Positions 47,308-55,488 of a stretch of 64,000 nucleotides of DNA are shown piece by piece (position 1 is the stretch's first letter; each line of letters opens with the position of its first letter). The stretch is from NCBI RefSeq assembly GCF_000192435.1, contig NZ_AEUD01000015.1:62001-126000 (forward strand). Direction: 5' to 3'. The notes beneath the pieces are model-generated. The model saw only the letters and a program-made list of their open reading frames with translations, had not been told where the DNA came from and did not search any database. The DNA comes from Gordonia neofelifaecis NRRL B-59395. Its GTDB lineage: Bacteria; Actinomycetota; Actinomycetes; Mycobacteriales; Mycobacteriaceae. A program made the position numbers and the translations under genes.

Positions 47308-48203
47308 GCGACGAGTCGACAGTCCTGTACGACGCCCCCGGCCCGCGTGCACGGCGGCGCAATCTCATCACGGCGGTCGTGTTCATCGCGATCCTGGTGG
47401 CGATCGCGGCCTATGTGATCAAGGTGCTCGCCGACAACGGGCAGCTCGACGCCGACATGTGGAGCCCGTTCACGGTCGCGGGCACCTGGACCACCTGGCT
47501 GCTCCCCGGACTCTGGGGCACCATCAAGGCGGCATTCGTCTCAATCGTCCTCGCCCTGATCCTCGGTGCCCTGCTCGGGATCGGGCGGCTGTCGGACCAC
47601 CGGTGGGTACGGGTCGTCTCGGGAGTCATCGTCGAGGTCTTCCGCGCGATCCCGGTGCTGATCCTGATGTTCTTCGCGTACTACCTCTTCGCGAAGTACG
47701 CCGTCGTCCCGTCGTCTCAGCTGTCGTTCGCGGCGGTCGTGTTCGGCTTGACGCTCTACAACGGCTCGGTGATCGCCGAGATCCTCCGCGCCGGCATTCT
47801 CGCGGTACCGAAGGGGCAATCGGAGGCGGCCTCCTCGATCGGGCTGCGGAAGTCGCAGATGATGCGGATGATCCTGCTCCCGCAGGCGGTGACCGCGATG
47901 CTGCCCGCGCTGATCTCGCAGATGGTCATCGCGCTGAAGGACAGTGCGCTCGGCTATGCCTTCGGCTACATCGAAGTCGTCCGGTCGGGCATCGTCTCGG
48001 CGTCGTACTGGGGCAACTATCTGCCGTCGTTGCTGGTGGTCGCAGCGATCATGATCACGATCAACTTCTGCCTCACGGCTCTCGCGAACTACCTCGAAGG
48101 ACGGCTGCGACGGGGCCGCCGGAAGACGGCGGTCGCCGCCGCCGAGATCACCGAGATCGACACCATGGAGAACCTTCCCGGGCTCACCGGTCTCGGTCGG
48201 TGA
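47304..48203 (+). CDS. gluD: Glutamate ABC transporter permease GluD
   Basis: The 299-residue permease has an N-terminal helix, a longer periplasmic loop than GluC and the EAA loop ([15 protein letters not shown]). It overlaps gluC by 4 bp (ATGA). The C-terminal 45 residues are cytoplasmic and basic. The stop at 48203 touches the end of convergent recX with no gap. Confidence 0.95.
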   Translation: MSDESTVLYDAPGPRARRRNLITAVVFIAILVAIAAYVIKVLADNGQLDADMWSPFTVAGTWTTWLLPGLWGTIKAAFVSIVLALILGALLGIGRLSDHRWVRVVSGVIVEVFRAIPVLILMFFAYYLFAKYAVVPSSQLSFAAVVFGLTLYNGSVIAEILRAGILAVPKGQSEAASSIGLRKSQMMRMILLPQAVTAMLPALISQMVIALKDSALGYAFGYIEVVRSGIVSASYWGNYLPSLLVVAAIMITINFCLTALANYLEGRLRRGRRKTAVAAAEITEIDTMENLPGLTGLGR

Positions 48204-48707
48204 TCATTCGGCGCGCGCCCGCTCCAAGACTTCCTTGACGACCGAACCGACGACGTCCGGCGGGAATCCGCGGCGGCCGAGCGCACCCGCGAGGCGGCGA
48301 TACGCCTTGGCGCGCACCTCGTGATCCCGTAGTTGCTCTCCGGACACGTTCAACTTCTTCTCGGCGAGTCGAACGGCCACCTCCCGCTCAGCGTCCGGAT
48401 CGATCTGCGCCAGCGCCTCCGACGCCGTCTCCTCCGCGATGCCCTTGGTGCGCAGCTCCCGCTGCAGCGCCAAGCGGCCCCGGCCGGAGTGCGCATGCCG
48501 GGACCGCACCCACTCCGAGGCGAACTCAGCATCGTCGAGCAGCTTCCACTCGTCCAGTCGCTGGATGGTCTGATCCACCTCGTCCGGAGTGAAGCCCCTG
48601 GCGACGAGCCGTTCACGCATTTCGGCCCGGCTCCGGGCACGCGTCCCCAGGAGCCGCAGAGCGGCGTCCCAGGGAGACGGTCCGGACCGGGCCGGGCCAC
48701 CGGTCAA
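48204..48707 (-). CDS. recX: Regulatory protein RecX
   Basis: The 167-residue helical-repeat protein restrains RecA filaments. Family motifs are RARSRAEMRERLVARGF, LDDAEFASEWVRSR and LRTKGI. It starts with TTG at 48707, 11 bp after the recA stop, with GGGGA upstream. The recA-recX pair is in one transcript. Confidence 0.93.
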   Translation of the reverse strand: MTGGPARSGPSPWDAALRLLGTRARSRAEMRERLVARGFTPDEVDQTIQRLDEWKLLDDAEFASEWVRSRHAHSGRGRLALQRELRTKGIAEETASEALAQIDPDAEREVAVRLAEKKLNVSGEQLRDHEVRAKAYRRLAGALGRRGFPPDVVGSVVKEVLERARAE

Positions 48708-48718
48708 TGCGTCCCCGA

Positions 48719-49762
48719 TCAGAAATCGACCGGCTCGGGCGCGATCTCGTCCGCGTCGGCAGGCGGACGGCCGATGCCGAGCTTGTCCTTGATCTTGTCC
48801 TCGATCTCGTTCGCGACATCCGGGTTGGCGATCAGGAACTTGCGGGCGTTCTCCTTGCCCTGCCCCAACTGGTCGCCCTCATAGGTGAACCACGACCCCG
48901 ACTTCCGAATGAATCCCTCGGCCACGCCGAGGTCGATCAGCGAACCCTCACGGCTGATGCCGTGGCCGTACAGGATGTCGAACTCCGCCTGCTTGAACGG
49001 CGGGGCGACCTTGTTCTTGACGACCTTGACTCGAGTCCGGTTGCCGACGGCGTCGGTACCGTCCTTCAACGTCTCGATACGGCGCACGTCCAGACGCACC
49101 GACGAGTAGAACTTGAGGGCCTTACCACCGGTCGTGGTCTCCGGCGAACCGAACATCACGCCGATCTTCTCGCGCAGCTGGTTGATGAAGATGGCCGTGG
49201 TGTTCGAGTTGTTCAGGCCCGAGGTCATCTTGCGGAGCGCCTGACTCATCAGTCGTGCCTGCAGGCCGACGTGACTGTCGCCCATCTCGCCCTCGATCTC
49301 GGCCTTCGGCACCAGCGCCGCAACCGAGTCGATGACCAGGATGTCGAGCGCGCCCGAGCGGATCAGCATGTCGGCGATCTCCAGGGCCTGCTCACCGGTG
49401 TCGGGCTGTGAGACCAGCAGGGCATCGATGTCGACGCCCAGCTTGGCGGCGTACTCGGGATCGAGTGCGTGCTCGGCGTCGATGAACGCGGCGATGCCGC
49501 CCGCGGCCTGCGCGTTCGCGACGGCGTGCAGGGCGACCGTGGTCTTACCCGACGATTCCGGGCCGTAGACCTCGACGATGCGGCCGCGCGGAAGACCGCC
49601 GATGCCGAGCGCGATGTCGAGGGCGACCGAGCCGGTCGGAATGACCTCCATGGGCGGGCGGGCGTCCTCACCGAGTCGCATCACCGAGCCCTTGCCGAAA
49701 TTCTTGTCGATCTGAGCAAGTGCCAGATCCAGTGCCTTCTGCCGATCAGTCACGGGTGCCAT
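48719..49762 (-). CDS. recA: Recombinase RecA
   Basis: The 347-residue recombinase forms filaments on single-stranded DNA and triggers LexA cleavage. Walker [10 protein letters not shown] is at about 69-77; [19 protein letters not shown] is Walker B and [19 protein letters not shown] is loop L2. No intein is present, unlike M. tuberculosis RecA. ATG 49762 follows GGAGGAGAGACC. Two control elements lie upstream: a PafBC-type promoter and a LexA box. Confidence 0.98.
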   Translation of the reverse strand: MAPVTDRQKALDLALAQIDKNFGKGSVMRLGEDARPPMEVIPTGSVALDIALGIGGLPRGRIVEVYGPESSGKTTVALHAVANAQAAGGIAAFIDAEHALDPEYAAKLGVDIDALLVSQPDTGEQALEIADMLIRSGALDILVIDSVAALVPKAEIEGEMGDSHVGLQARLMSQALRKMTSGLNNSNTTAIFINQLREKIGVMFGSPETTTGGKALKFYSSVRLDVRRIETLKDGTDAVGNRTRVKVVKNKVAPPFKQAEFDILYGHGISREGSLIDLGVAEGFIRKSGSWFTYEGDQLGQGKENARKFLIANPDVANEIEDKIKDKLGIGRPPADADEIAPEPVDF

Positions 49763-49852
49763 CGGTCTCTCCTCCGGGTGCTCTGCTGTGTGGTGTGAAG
49801 CTGTGGGTTCGAACGTTGCTGTGGTCTTACACGTTTCCGCTGTCGTGACCAC

Positions 49853-49875
49853 ACATTAGGAGCAGGGTCTGACAA
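49853..49875 (-). promoter_or_regulatory. RecA-NDp (PafBC-type) promoter
   Basis: On the minus strand TTGTCA and TAATGT are 11 bp apart (TTGTCAGAC then 8 bp then TAATGT). This fits the LexA-independent RecA-NDp motif TTGTCRGTG-N8-TANNNT of mycobacteria. The start would be about 85 bp before recA. Confidence 0.65.
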
Positions 49876-49940
49876 TTCTGCTTCGCGCGGTCATTGAGTT
49901 GGACGCACCAGAGCGCACTCCGGTTCCCCATTCATGATGA

Positions 49941-49956
49941 GCGAACAGATGTTCGA
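49941..49956. promoter_or_regulatory. SOS box upstream of recA
   Basis: GCGAAC-AGAT-GTTCGA matches the LexA consensus at 11 of 12 bases. It lies about 180 bp before recA and beyond the PafBC-type promoter. Confidence 0.75.
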
Positions 49957-49995
49957 TGGCAATTCGACACGCCGGAGCCTGGATCAGACCCGCCG

Positions 49996-50190
49996 TCACC
50001 AGCGTTCCGGCGGGACCTCGAACTCCCGGCACAGCGCTCGCCAGACCAGCTTCGGGTCGACCCCCTGGTCGATCGCCTCCCGGCCCGTCCGGCCGCCCAA
50101 CTCCATCAGCACCAGATCCGCCAGCAGGCCGTCGGCCCGCTTCCGGCCGAACTCCGCTTCGGTGAGTTCGGCGAACTCTGTCAGACGCAT
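49996..50190 (-). CDS. DUF3046 family protein
   Basis: The 64-residue protein is the Rv2738c-type DUF3046 protein found upstream of recA across the order. It is acidic and helical (MRLTEFAELTEAEFG at the start, DPKLVWRALCREF near the end). It overlaps the end of the glycosyltransferase gene by 10 bp. Function is unknown. Confidence 0.87.
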   Translation of the reverse strand: MRLTEFAELTEAEFGRKRADGLLADLVLMELGGRTGREAIDQGVDPKLVWRALCREFEVPPERW

Positions 50191-51386
50191 GAGTCCATTC
50201 TCCACGACTGCCCGGCCGCCGCTTCCCGCGCGTACGCCCGGTGCGCCGTCGCCACCGGATCGACGACGCCTGCCACCGTGTCCGCTACCCTCCGCGCCGC
50301 TGACGCGTAGCGATCGTCGTCGAGCACCTCGACGACCGCCGCCGCCAACGCCTCAGCCGTCGCCGGTCGCACCAGCAGGCCGCAGCCGATCCGCTGCACG
50401 CGGCTGGCGAGCTCCCACTGGTCGCCGCCGCCCGGCACGGTCACCACCGGAACACCGGCGAGCAGAGTCTTCGCCAGCATGCCGTGCCCGGCACCGCAGA
50501 TCACCAGATCGGCGTCCGGCAGCAATTCGTCCTGCCGGGCCGTCGCGGCCACCAGACCTCGCGGGGCCTCCGCCGCGTTCGGTGGCTGCAGAGCGGAGAA
50601 GACCACGCGCACCGGACGGCGCGCCTGCAGTTCCGCGAGCGCCGACAGCGCCTCGGCACCGAGATCGCCCGCACCGGTCGCTGCGGTCGACGGAGCCACG
50701 ACGATCAGCGGGCCGTCGCCGGCCGGTCGGTCGAAGCACTCGGCGGTCGGCTCGAACAGCAGCGGCCCGACCAGATGCGTTCGGGCCGGCCAGTCCGGGC
50801 GAGGCACTTCGAGCCCCGGCAGGGTCGCGACGAACCGTGCGATCGGCGACGGCTCGGCCGGCAGCCCGATGCTCGCCCGTGCCCGCCTGCGCTGGCGTCT
50901 GCCCTTCGCGACGGCGGGAGCCGAACTCGATCGCAGCACTGTGTCCCGCAGTCGGCCGCGGAACCCCTCGCCCGCCGCCAGGCCCGCGCCGATGGGCGGC
51001 AGGCCCGACGACTGCTCGTACAGCGGGTGCGGCGACAGCTCGATCCACGGCACGCCCACCAGCTCGGCGGCCCAACCGCCCGCGATCGTGATCACGTCGC
51101 TGACGACAAGATCCACACCGGTCAGCGCCAGTTCCGGCGCCAATTCGAGCGCCATCCGCGCCGCACGGACGCTGAGCTTCGCCCCGGCGTCATCGTCGTC
51201 CTCACCGGGCCGGGCGGCCAGGCCGGGCAGCGGCCGAACCTCGATCCCCCGCTCCGCAGCGACCGGAATCCAGCGCTCGCCCGTGTACACGATCGGCCGG
51301 TCGCCCGCCGCGAGAAACGCAGTGGCCAGGCCCAGCGCCGGAAACGCATGTCCGGCGTCGGACCCGGCCACGATGGCGACGGTCAG
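50181..51386 (-). CDS. GT1-family glycosyltransferase-like protein (possible CTG start)
   Basis: The ~401-residue protein has the two-domain GT-B fold of MGT-type glycosyltransferases. The C-terminal half has the nucleotide-sugar site pattern ICGAGHGMLAKTLLAGVPVVTVPGGGDQ (in part). It corresponds to Rv2739c. The first standard start is GTG 51371, but that cuts the first beta strand. CTG 51386 gives LTVAIVAGSDAGH, which aligns with MRVAVVAGPDPGH of Rv2739c. Another CTG (51404) overlaps the pspA stop. Sugar and acceptor are unknown. Confidence 0.8.
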   Translation of the reverse strand: MTVAIVAGSDAGHAFPALGLATAFLAAGDRPIVYTGERWIPVAAERGIEVRPLPGLAARPGEDDDDAGAKLSVRAARMALELAPELALTGVDLVVSDVITIAGGWAAELVGVPWIELSPHPLYEQSSGLPPIGAGLAAGEGFRGRLRDTVLRSSSAPAVAKGRRQRRRARASIGLPAEPSPIARFVATLPGLEVPRPDWPARTHLVGPLLFEPTAECFDRPAGDGPLIVVAPSTAATGAGDLGAEALSALAELQARRPVRVVFSALQPPNAAEAPRGLVAATARQDELLPDADLVICGAGHGMLAKTLLAGVPVVTVPGGGDQWELASRVQRIGCGLLVRPATAEALAAAVVEVLDDDRYASAARRVADTVAGVVDPVATAHRAYAREAAAGQSWRMDSCV

Positions 51387-51400
51387 CGGCGCCTGCGTGT

Positions 51401-52225
51401 TCAGTTCTGTTCCGGAGTCTGCGGAGCCGGAGCTGCGCCGCCCTGCTCCACCTGCGGCGCCGCCGCGCCCTGTGCGCCCGCCGACTGACCGGGGGCGAGG
51501 GAACCGCCGTTCATGCTCGCGCGAATCTGCTCGAGCCGCGCGTGGCCCGCCAACTGCACCCCTGCGGCTTCGACCTCCTGCATCCGGCCGGCAACCGATC
51601 CCTTGGCCAGTTCAGCCGATCCCAGGGCATTCGCGTAGCGACGCTCGATCTTGTCCCGAACCTGTTCGAGATTCGGCGTGTTGCCCGGGGCCGACAACTC
51701 GCTCATCTGGTTCAGCGAGGCGCTGACCTGCTCCTGCATCTTGGCCTGCTCGAGCTGGCTCAGCAGCTTCGACCGCTCGGCCAGCTTCTGCTGCAGCGCC
51801 ATCGCATTGCGCTCGACGGCCTGCTTGGCCTGCGCAGCCGCCTGCAGCGACTGATCGTGGAGCACCTTGAGGTCTTCGACGTTCTGCTCCGCGGTCACCA
51901 GCTGCGCGGCGAAGGCCTCGGCGGCATTCGTGTACTCACCCGCCTTCGCGGTGTCGCCCGCTGCGGCGGCCTGGTCGGCGAGAGTGAGTGCCTGCCGGGC
52001 GTTGCCCTGCAGCTTCTCGATCTCCTCCAACTGCCGGTTGAGCCGCATCTCGAGCTGCCGCTGATTGCCGATCACGGCGGCGGCCTGCTGGGAGAGCGCC
52101 TGATGCTGCCGCTGCGCGTCCTCGATCGCCTGCTGGATCTGGACCTTCGGATCGGCGTGCTCGTCGATCTTCGAGTTGCCCAGAGCCATCATGTAGTTCC
52201 AGAACTTCACAAACGGATTGGCCAT
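51401..52225 (-). CDS. pspA: Phage shock protein A (PspA/IM30 family)
   Basis: The 274-residue protein is almost wholly coiled coil (residues 25-225) and corresponds to the 35-kDa antigen Rv2744c. It stabilises the membrane under envelope stress. It begins [21 protein letters not shown], with an amphipathic N-terminal helix. The C-terminus is a Gly/Pro/Gln-rich tail not typical of E. coli PspA. ClgR, encoded just upstream, should drive it. The mycobacterial PspM and PspN genes are not next to it. Confidence 0.93.
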   Translation of the reverse strand: MANPFVKFWNYMMALGNSKIDEHADPKVQIQQAIEDAQRQHQALSQQAAAVIGNQRQLEMRLNRQLEEIEKLQGNARQALTLADQAAAAGDTAKAGEYTNAAEAFAAQLVTAEQNVEDLKVLHDQSLQAAAQAKQAVERNAMALQQKLAERSKLLSQLEQAKMQEQVSASLNQMSELSAPGNTPNLEQVRDKIERRYANALGSAELAKGSVAGRMQEVEAAGVQLAGHARLEQIRASMNGGSLAPGQSAGAQGAAAPQVEQGGAAPAPQTPEQN

Positions 52226-52268
52226 CGGTATTCAAACTCCTCGTTGCGCGGGTCGCGTCGTCGGTCGA

Positions 52269-52589
52269 TCACGCGGCGGCGAGAGCCGCGGGCGCACCCG
52301 CGCCGTCCACCGAATCATCCTGGGGGGCAATGACTTCGACAAGAGTATCCGGGACGTTCGGTCGCATCACTCCGGCGACCTGGAACAGCACGTCACCGAT
52401 CGGCACGTCGAGGGCCTCGCAGATGGACGCCAGCAGTTCGCTGGACGCCTCCTTCTGTCCGCGCTCCACCTCTGAGAGATAGCCGAGCGACACCCTCGCG
52501 TCGGTCGAGACCTCGCGCAGCGTGCGTCCCTGACCGTTCCGAACACGGCGCAACTCGTCGCCGATCGCTTCACGCAAGAGCAGTGTCAC
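52269..52589 (-). CDS. clgR: ClgR-type XRE transcriptional activator
   Basis: The 106-residue protein has one XRE HTH ([23 protein letters not shown] in part, residues 22-60). It corresponds to Rv2745c/ClgR, which activates clp protease and psp genes. The C-terminus ends in ALAAA, a degron-like tail that fits known Clp-mediated turnover of ClgR. GTG 52589 has GAGGAGG upstream. It lies 43 bp before pspA in the same direction. Confidence 0.93.
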   Translation of the reverse strand: MTLLLREAIGDELRRVRNGQGRTLREVSTDARVSLGYLSEVERGQKEASSELLASICEALDVPIGDVLFQVAGVMRPNVPDTLVEVIAPQDDSVDGAGAPAALAAA

Positions 52590-52761
52590 GTCCGGACCTC
52601 CTCACGATTCTCCTCCACGCCCCGTTCCGGGCGGTCGATTCCGTCAAAGCCTGTGCCGTCGACCCTAGCCGAATTCTTGATCGCCCGCCGCTCACATCCG
52701 AACGCCGACGACCCACCGATGTGCATCGCCACCACGGGTTCAACGCGTGTGCTCCCCCGCG

Positions 52762-53355
52762 CTATTCCGCGTCCCGGCGCATCGCCAGCGCACGCCACAC
52801 GTAGTCGAGCCCGGTGGCCACCGTCGCCACCACGGCGGCGATCATGATGACCCACGCCGCGGTGTGCCACGCCCCGCTGAGCGGCAGCACGAACAGACCG
52901 ATGGCGACCGACTGGAGCAGGGTCTTCAGCTTGCCGCCGCGACTGGCCGGAATGACGCCGTAGCGGAGCACCCAGAAGCGCAGCAGGGTGACGCCGACCT
53001 CGCGGGCGAGGACCACGACCGTGACCCACCACGGGAGATCGCCGAGCACCGACAGGCTGATCAGCGCCGCGCCGATCAAGGCCTTGTCCGCAATGGGATC
53101 GGCCATCTTCCCGAAGTCGGTGACGAGGTTCATTCCCCGGGCCAGCCGACCGTCGAGCTGGTCGGTGAACGCGGCGACCGCGAAGACCACGAAGGCGGCG
53201 ATCCGCCACGCCGTCGAATGTCCGTCGTCGACGAACAGCAGGACCACGAACACCGGCACCAGGACGATGCGGAACACCGTCAGTGCGTTGGCGATGTTCA
53301 CCACCGGCACCGGGGCCGCGTCATCGCCGATCGCGCGGCGCACAGGGTCAGTCAC
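52762..53355 (-). CDS. pgsA: CDP-diacylglycerol-glycerol-3-phosphate 3-phosphatidyltransferase
   Basis: The 197-residue membrane enzyme makes phosphatidylglycerol phosphate. The CDP-alcohol phosphotransferase motif D-x2-DG-x2-AR-x8-G-x3-D-x3-D is complete in DQLDGRLARGMNLVTDF and GKMADPIAD (about residues 65-90). It has about six membrane helices. GTG 53355 fits homologues. A perfect 18-bp palindrome abuts the start codon. It matches Rv2746c (pgsA3) by position. Confidence 0.93.
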   Translation of the reverse strand: MTDPVRRAIGDDAAPVPVVNIANALTVFRIVLVPVFVVLLFVDDGHSTAWRIAAFVVFAVAAFTDQLDGRLARGMNLVTDFGKMADPIADKALIGAALISLSVLGDLPWWVTVVVLAREVGVTLLRFWVLRYGVIPASRGGKLKTLLQSVAIGLFVLPLSGAWHTAAWVIMIAAVVATVATGLDYVWRALAMRRDAE

Positions 53356-53373
53356 GCCGTTAAGCCTAACGGC
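53356..53373 (-). promoter_or_regulatory. Palindrome abutting pgsA start
   Basis: GCCGTTA-AGCC-TAACGGC is a perfect inverted repeat ending directly at the GTG. On the minus strand it contains TAGGCT 7 nt before the GTG, so it may combine a -10 box of a leaderless mRNA with an operator. Only partly like an IdeR box. Confidence 0.45.
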
Positions 53374-53429
53374 ACCCGTTTCCCCGACTACCGAAGGGCG
53401 CATTCGGACCTGCGACTACTCTCGTTCCC

Positions 53430-53963
53430 ATGCTGAGCGAACACGCCGACTCCCGCACCGACGAGCCCCCCGCGGTGCTCGTGCGCCGCGCGCGGACGTC
53501 GGATGTTCCCCGGATCAAGGAGCTCATCGACATCTACGCGGGCAAGATCCTGCTCGAGAAGAACCTGGTCACGCTGTACGAGTCGGTCCAGGAGTTCTGG
53601 GTCGGCGAGCTCGACGGCCTCGTGGTCGGCTGCGGTGCGCTGCATGTCATGTGGTCCGATCTGGGCGAGGTCCGCACGGTCGCGGTCGACACCACCCATT
53701 CCGGTCACGGGATCGGGCACAAGATCGTCGGGCGCCTGATGGACGTGGCGCGCGAACTCGAGCTCGAGCGGGTCTTCGTGCTGACTTTCGAGACCCAGTT
53801 CTTCTCCCGGCACGGATTCGTCGAGATCGACGGGACACCGGTCTCGCGCGAGGTCTTCGATGAGATGTGCCGGTCGTACGACACGGGCGTCGCCGAGTTC
53901 CTCGACCTGAGCTTCGTCAAGCCGAACACGCTCGGCAACACTCGCATGCTCGCGCTCCTGTAA
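53430..53963 (+). CDS. argA: Amino-acid N-acetyltransferase (ArgA-like GNAT)
   Basis: The 177-residue GNAT protein matches Rv2747, which makes N-acetylglutamate for arginine synthesis. Conserved parts are RRARTSDVPRIKELID, the acetyl-CoA loop GHGIGHKIVGRL (about 92-103) and FFSRHGFVEIDG. It lacks the kinase-like domain of E. coli ArgA, as expected for the short actinobacterial form. It is divergent from pgsA. Confidence 0.9.
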   Translation: MLSEHADSRTDEPPAVLVRRARTSDVPRIKELIDIYAGKILLEKNLVTLYESVQEFWVGELDGLVVGCGALHVMWSDLGEVRTVAVDTTHSGHGIGHKIVGRLMDVARELELERVFVLTFETQFFSRHGFVEIDGTPVSREVFDEMCRSYDTGVAEFLDLSFVKPNTLGNTRMLALL

Positions 53964-54005
53964 CTCATCACAGCTCGCACCCGACAGTTCGAAAGGACCA
54001 TCACC

Positions 54006-54284
54006 ATGGCGCTGTTCGCCGTCGAGTACACCTATGCTCCCGAGGCCGCCGCGGTCCGCGACGAGTTCCGGCCCGAGCACCGCGGCTGGCTCGGCGCCCA
54101 GCACGAGGCCGGTCGGCTGCAGTTCGTCGGCCCCTTCGCCGACGGCAGCGGCGCCCACCTGATGATCACCGCCGACGACGCCGACTCGGCGCGCGAGTTC
54201 CTGACCGGAGATCCCTTCGCTCGCGAGTCGGCCATCGCCGCGGTATCCGTCCGGGAGCTCACGCAGGTCTACGGACCGTACTGA
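54006..54284 (+). CDS. YciI family protein
   Basis: The 92-residue protein is a YciI-like ferredoxin-fold protein. It begins MALFAVEYTY, with RPEHRGWL and an HxxD-like GAHLMI segment; the catalytic His-Asp pair of YciI is only partly evident. GAAAGGACCATCACC precedes the ATG. It follows argA by 42 bp, probably in one transcript. Substrate unknown. Confidence 0.88.
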   Translation: MALFAVEYTYAPEAAAVRDEFRPEHRGWLGAQHEAGRLQFVGPFADGSGAHLMITADDADSAREFLTGDPFARESAIAAVSVRELTQVYGPY

Positions 54285-54316
54285 GCGAGCCGCTGGATCG
54301 GGCCCGGACAGAGCAG

Positions 54317-54347
54317 GCGGTCAGCCCGCTCGTCGTCTGCTGACCGC
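54317..54347. terminator. Hairpin between YciI and terC genes
   Basis: GCGGTCAGC and GCTGACCGC form a perfect 9-bp stem around 13 nt. It lies at the convergent ends of the YciI and terC genes. Confidence 0.5.
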
Positions 54348-55298
54348 GAGGCTCGCGACCGTCGTCACGACCAGGGTGCCGCCGATGACCCCCAGCGAGA
54401 GCGCCGTGCTGATCTCGGGGACCGAGACGGGCATGCCGCCGTTGATGAAGCTCAAGGTGTTCTCGTGGAGTGCGTGGAGTACCAGCTTCACACCGATGAA
54501 GCCCAGGATGAACGACAACCCGTACGACAGGTAGATGAGCTTGTCGAGCAGACCGCCCAGCAGGAAGTACAGCTGTCGCAGGCCCATCAGCGCGAACGCG
54601 TTCGCGGTGAACACCAGGTACGGCTGCTGCGTCAGACCGTAGATGGCCGGAATCGAGTCGAGCGCGAACAGCACGTCGGTGAAGCCGATGACGATCAGGA
54701 CCACCAGCAGCGGCGTGATGTAGCGCTTGCCGTCGATCTTCGTGGTCAGCCGGTCGCCGTCGTAGTGGTCGGCGGCACGGAACCATTTCTTGACGATCCG
54801 CTCCATCCGGCCTTCGCGCTCACGCTCGGCCTCGGCCGGCTCGTCGCTCTCGCGGAGCAGTTTGACGGCGGTGAAGATCAGGAACAGCCCGAACAGGTAG
54901 AACACCCAGCTGTAGGCGTCGATCGCCGCCGCACCGACGGCGATGAACACGCCACGCAGAACCAGTGCCATCACGATGCCCAGCAGCAGCACCTTCTGCT
55001 GGTACACGCGCGGCACGGCGAACTTCGTCATGATGACGACGAAGACGAACAGGTTGTCGACCGAGAGCGCCTTCTCGGTCACGTAGCCGGCGAAGTACTC
55101 ACCGCCGTAGGTTCCGCCCCACTTCCACCAGACGAAGCCGCCGAACAGCACCGCGATGCCGATGTAGACGGCGGACCAGAATCCCGATTCCCGAAGAGTG
55201 GGTTCGTGCGGCGTCCGCACGTGGGCGAAGAAGTCGAAGACGAACAGACCCAGGATCACCGCTCCGGTGATCAGCCAGGTCGCCAACGAGACAGTCAT
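54321..55298 (-). CDS. TerC/Alx family membrane protein
   Basis: The 325-residue protein has about nine membrane helices. The TerC signatures are EKALSVDNLFVFVVIM and FTDVLFALDSIPAIYG, with acidic residues likely to bind metal. A charged cytoplasmic loop (EPAEAEREREGRMERI) splits the protein. TerC/Alx/MntX proteins export or handle Mn2+ and support metalation of secreted proteins. ATG 55298 has GGAGG 6 nt upstream. A yybP-ykoY-like Mn2+ riboswitch precedes it. Confidence 0.93.
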   Translation of the reverse strand: MTVSLATWLITGAVILGLFVFDFFAHVRTPHEPTLRESGFWSAVYIGIAVLFGGFVWWKWGGTYGGEYFAGYVTEKALSVDNLFVFVVIMTKFAVPRVYQQKVLLLGIVMALVLRGVFIAVGAAAIDAYSWVFYLFGLFLIFTAVKLLRESDEPAEAEREREGRMERIVKKWFRAADHYDGDRLTTKIDGKRYITPLLVVLIVIGFTDVLFALDSIPAIYGLTQQPYLVFTANAFALMGLRQLYFLLGGLLDKLIYLSYGLSFILGFIGVKLVLHALHENTLSFINGGMPVSVPEISTALSLGVIGGTLVVTTVASLAVSRRRAG

Positions 55299-55333
55299 GA
55301 GAATCCTCCAACACGTAGCACGAAGCGACGATG

Positions 55334-55480
55334 TCGGAGGTCTCTCCCACCGGCGGTGCGCCCTGATCGGCGCTGCCGGCGACGGCCCCGGGACCGGCCC
55401 GGCCGCATCCGATCGGCGGATGCGGCAGAGCGGGCCCGTATTGACGGGAACGCCTGCGAGACGGGGATACTCCCCTCCAA
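55334..55480 (-). promoter_or_regulatory. yybP-ykoY (Mn2+) riboswitch
   Basis: The leader of terC has the two conserved segments of the yybP-ykoY aptamer: GGGGAGTA near the 5' end (complement of about 55467-55474) and GGGAGAGACC near the 3' end (about 55339-55348). GGAGG and CCTCC at the two ends form P1. GC-rich stems fill the middle. TerC-type genes are the standard target of this class. Confidence 0.75.
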
Positions 55481-55488
55481 GATCTCCG

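Noticed and set aside
48719-49762. RecA intein as in M. tuberculosis
   Set aside because: The reading frame is 347 residues and continuous with no intein insert.
52614-52640. GGAAC-N17-CGTG as an ECF promoter of clgR
   Set aside because: It would start transcription inside or after the good GAGGAGG ribosome site, so it is probably chance.
53356-53373. IdeR iron box before pgsA
   Set aside because: Only the central TTAGGCT part resembles the 19-bp IdeR consensus; the outer bases do not fit.
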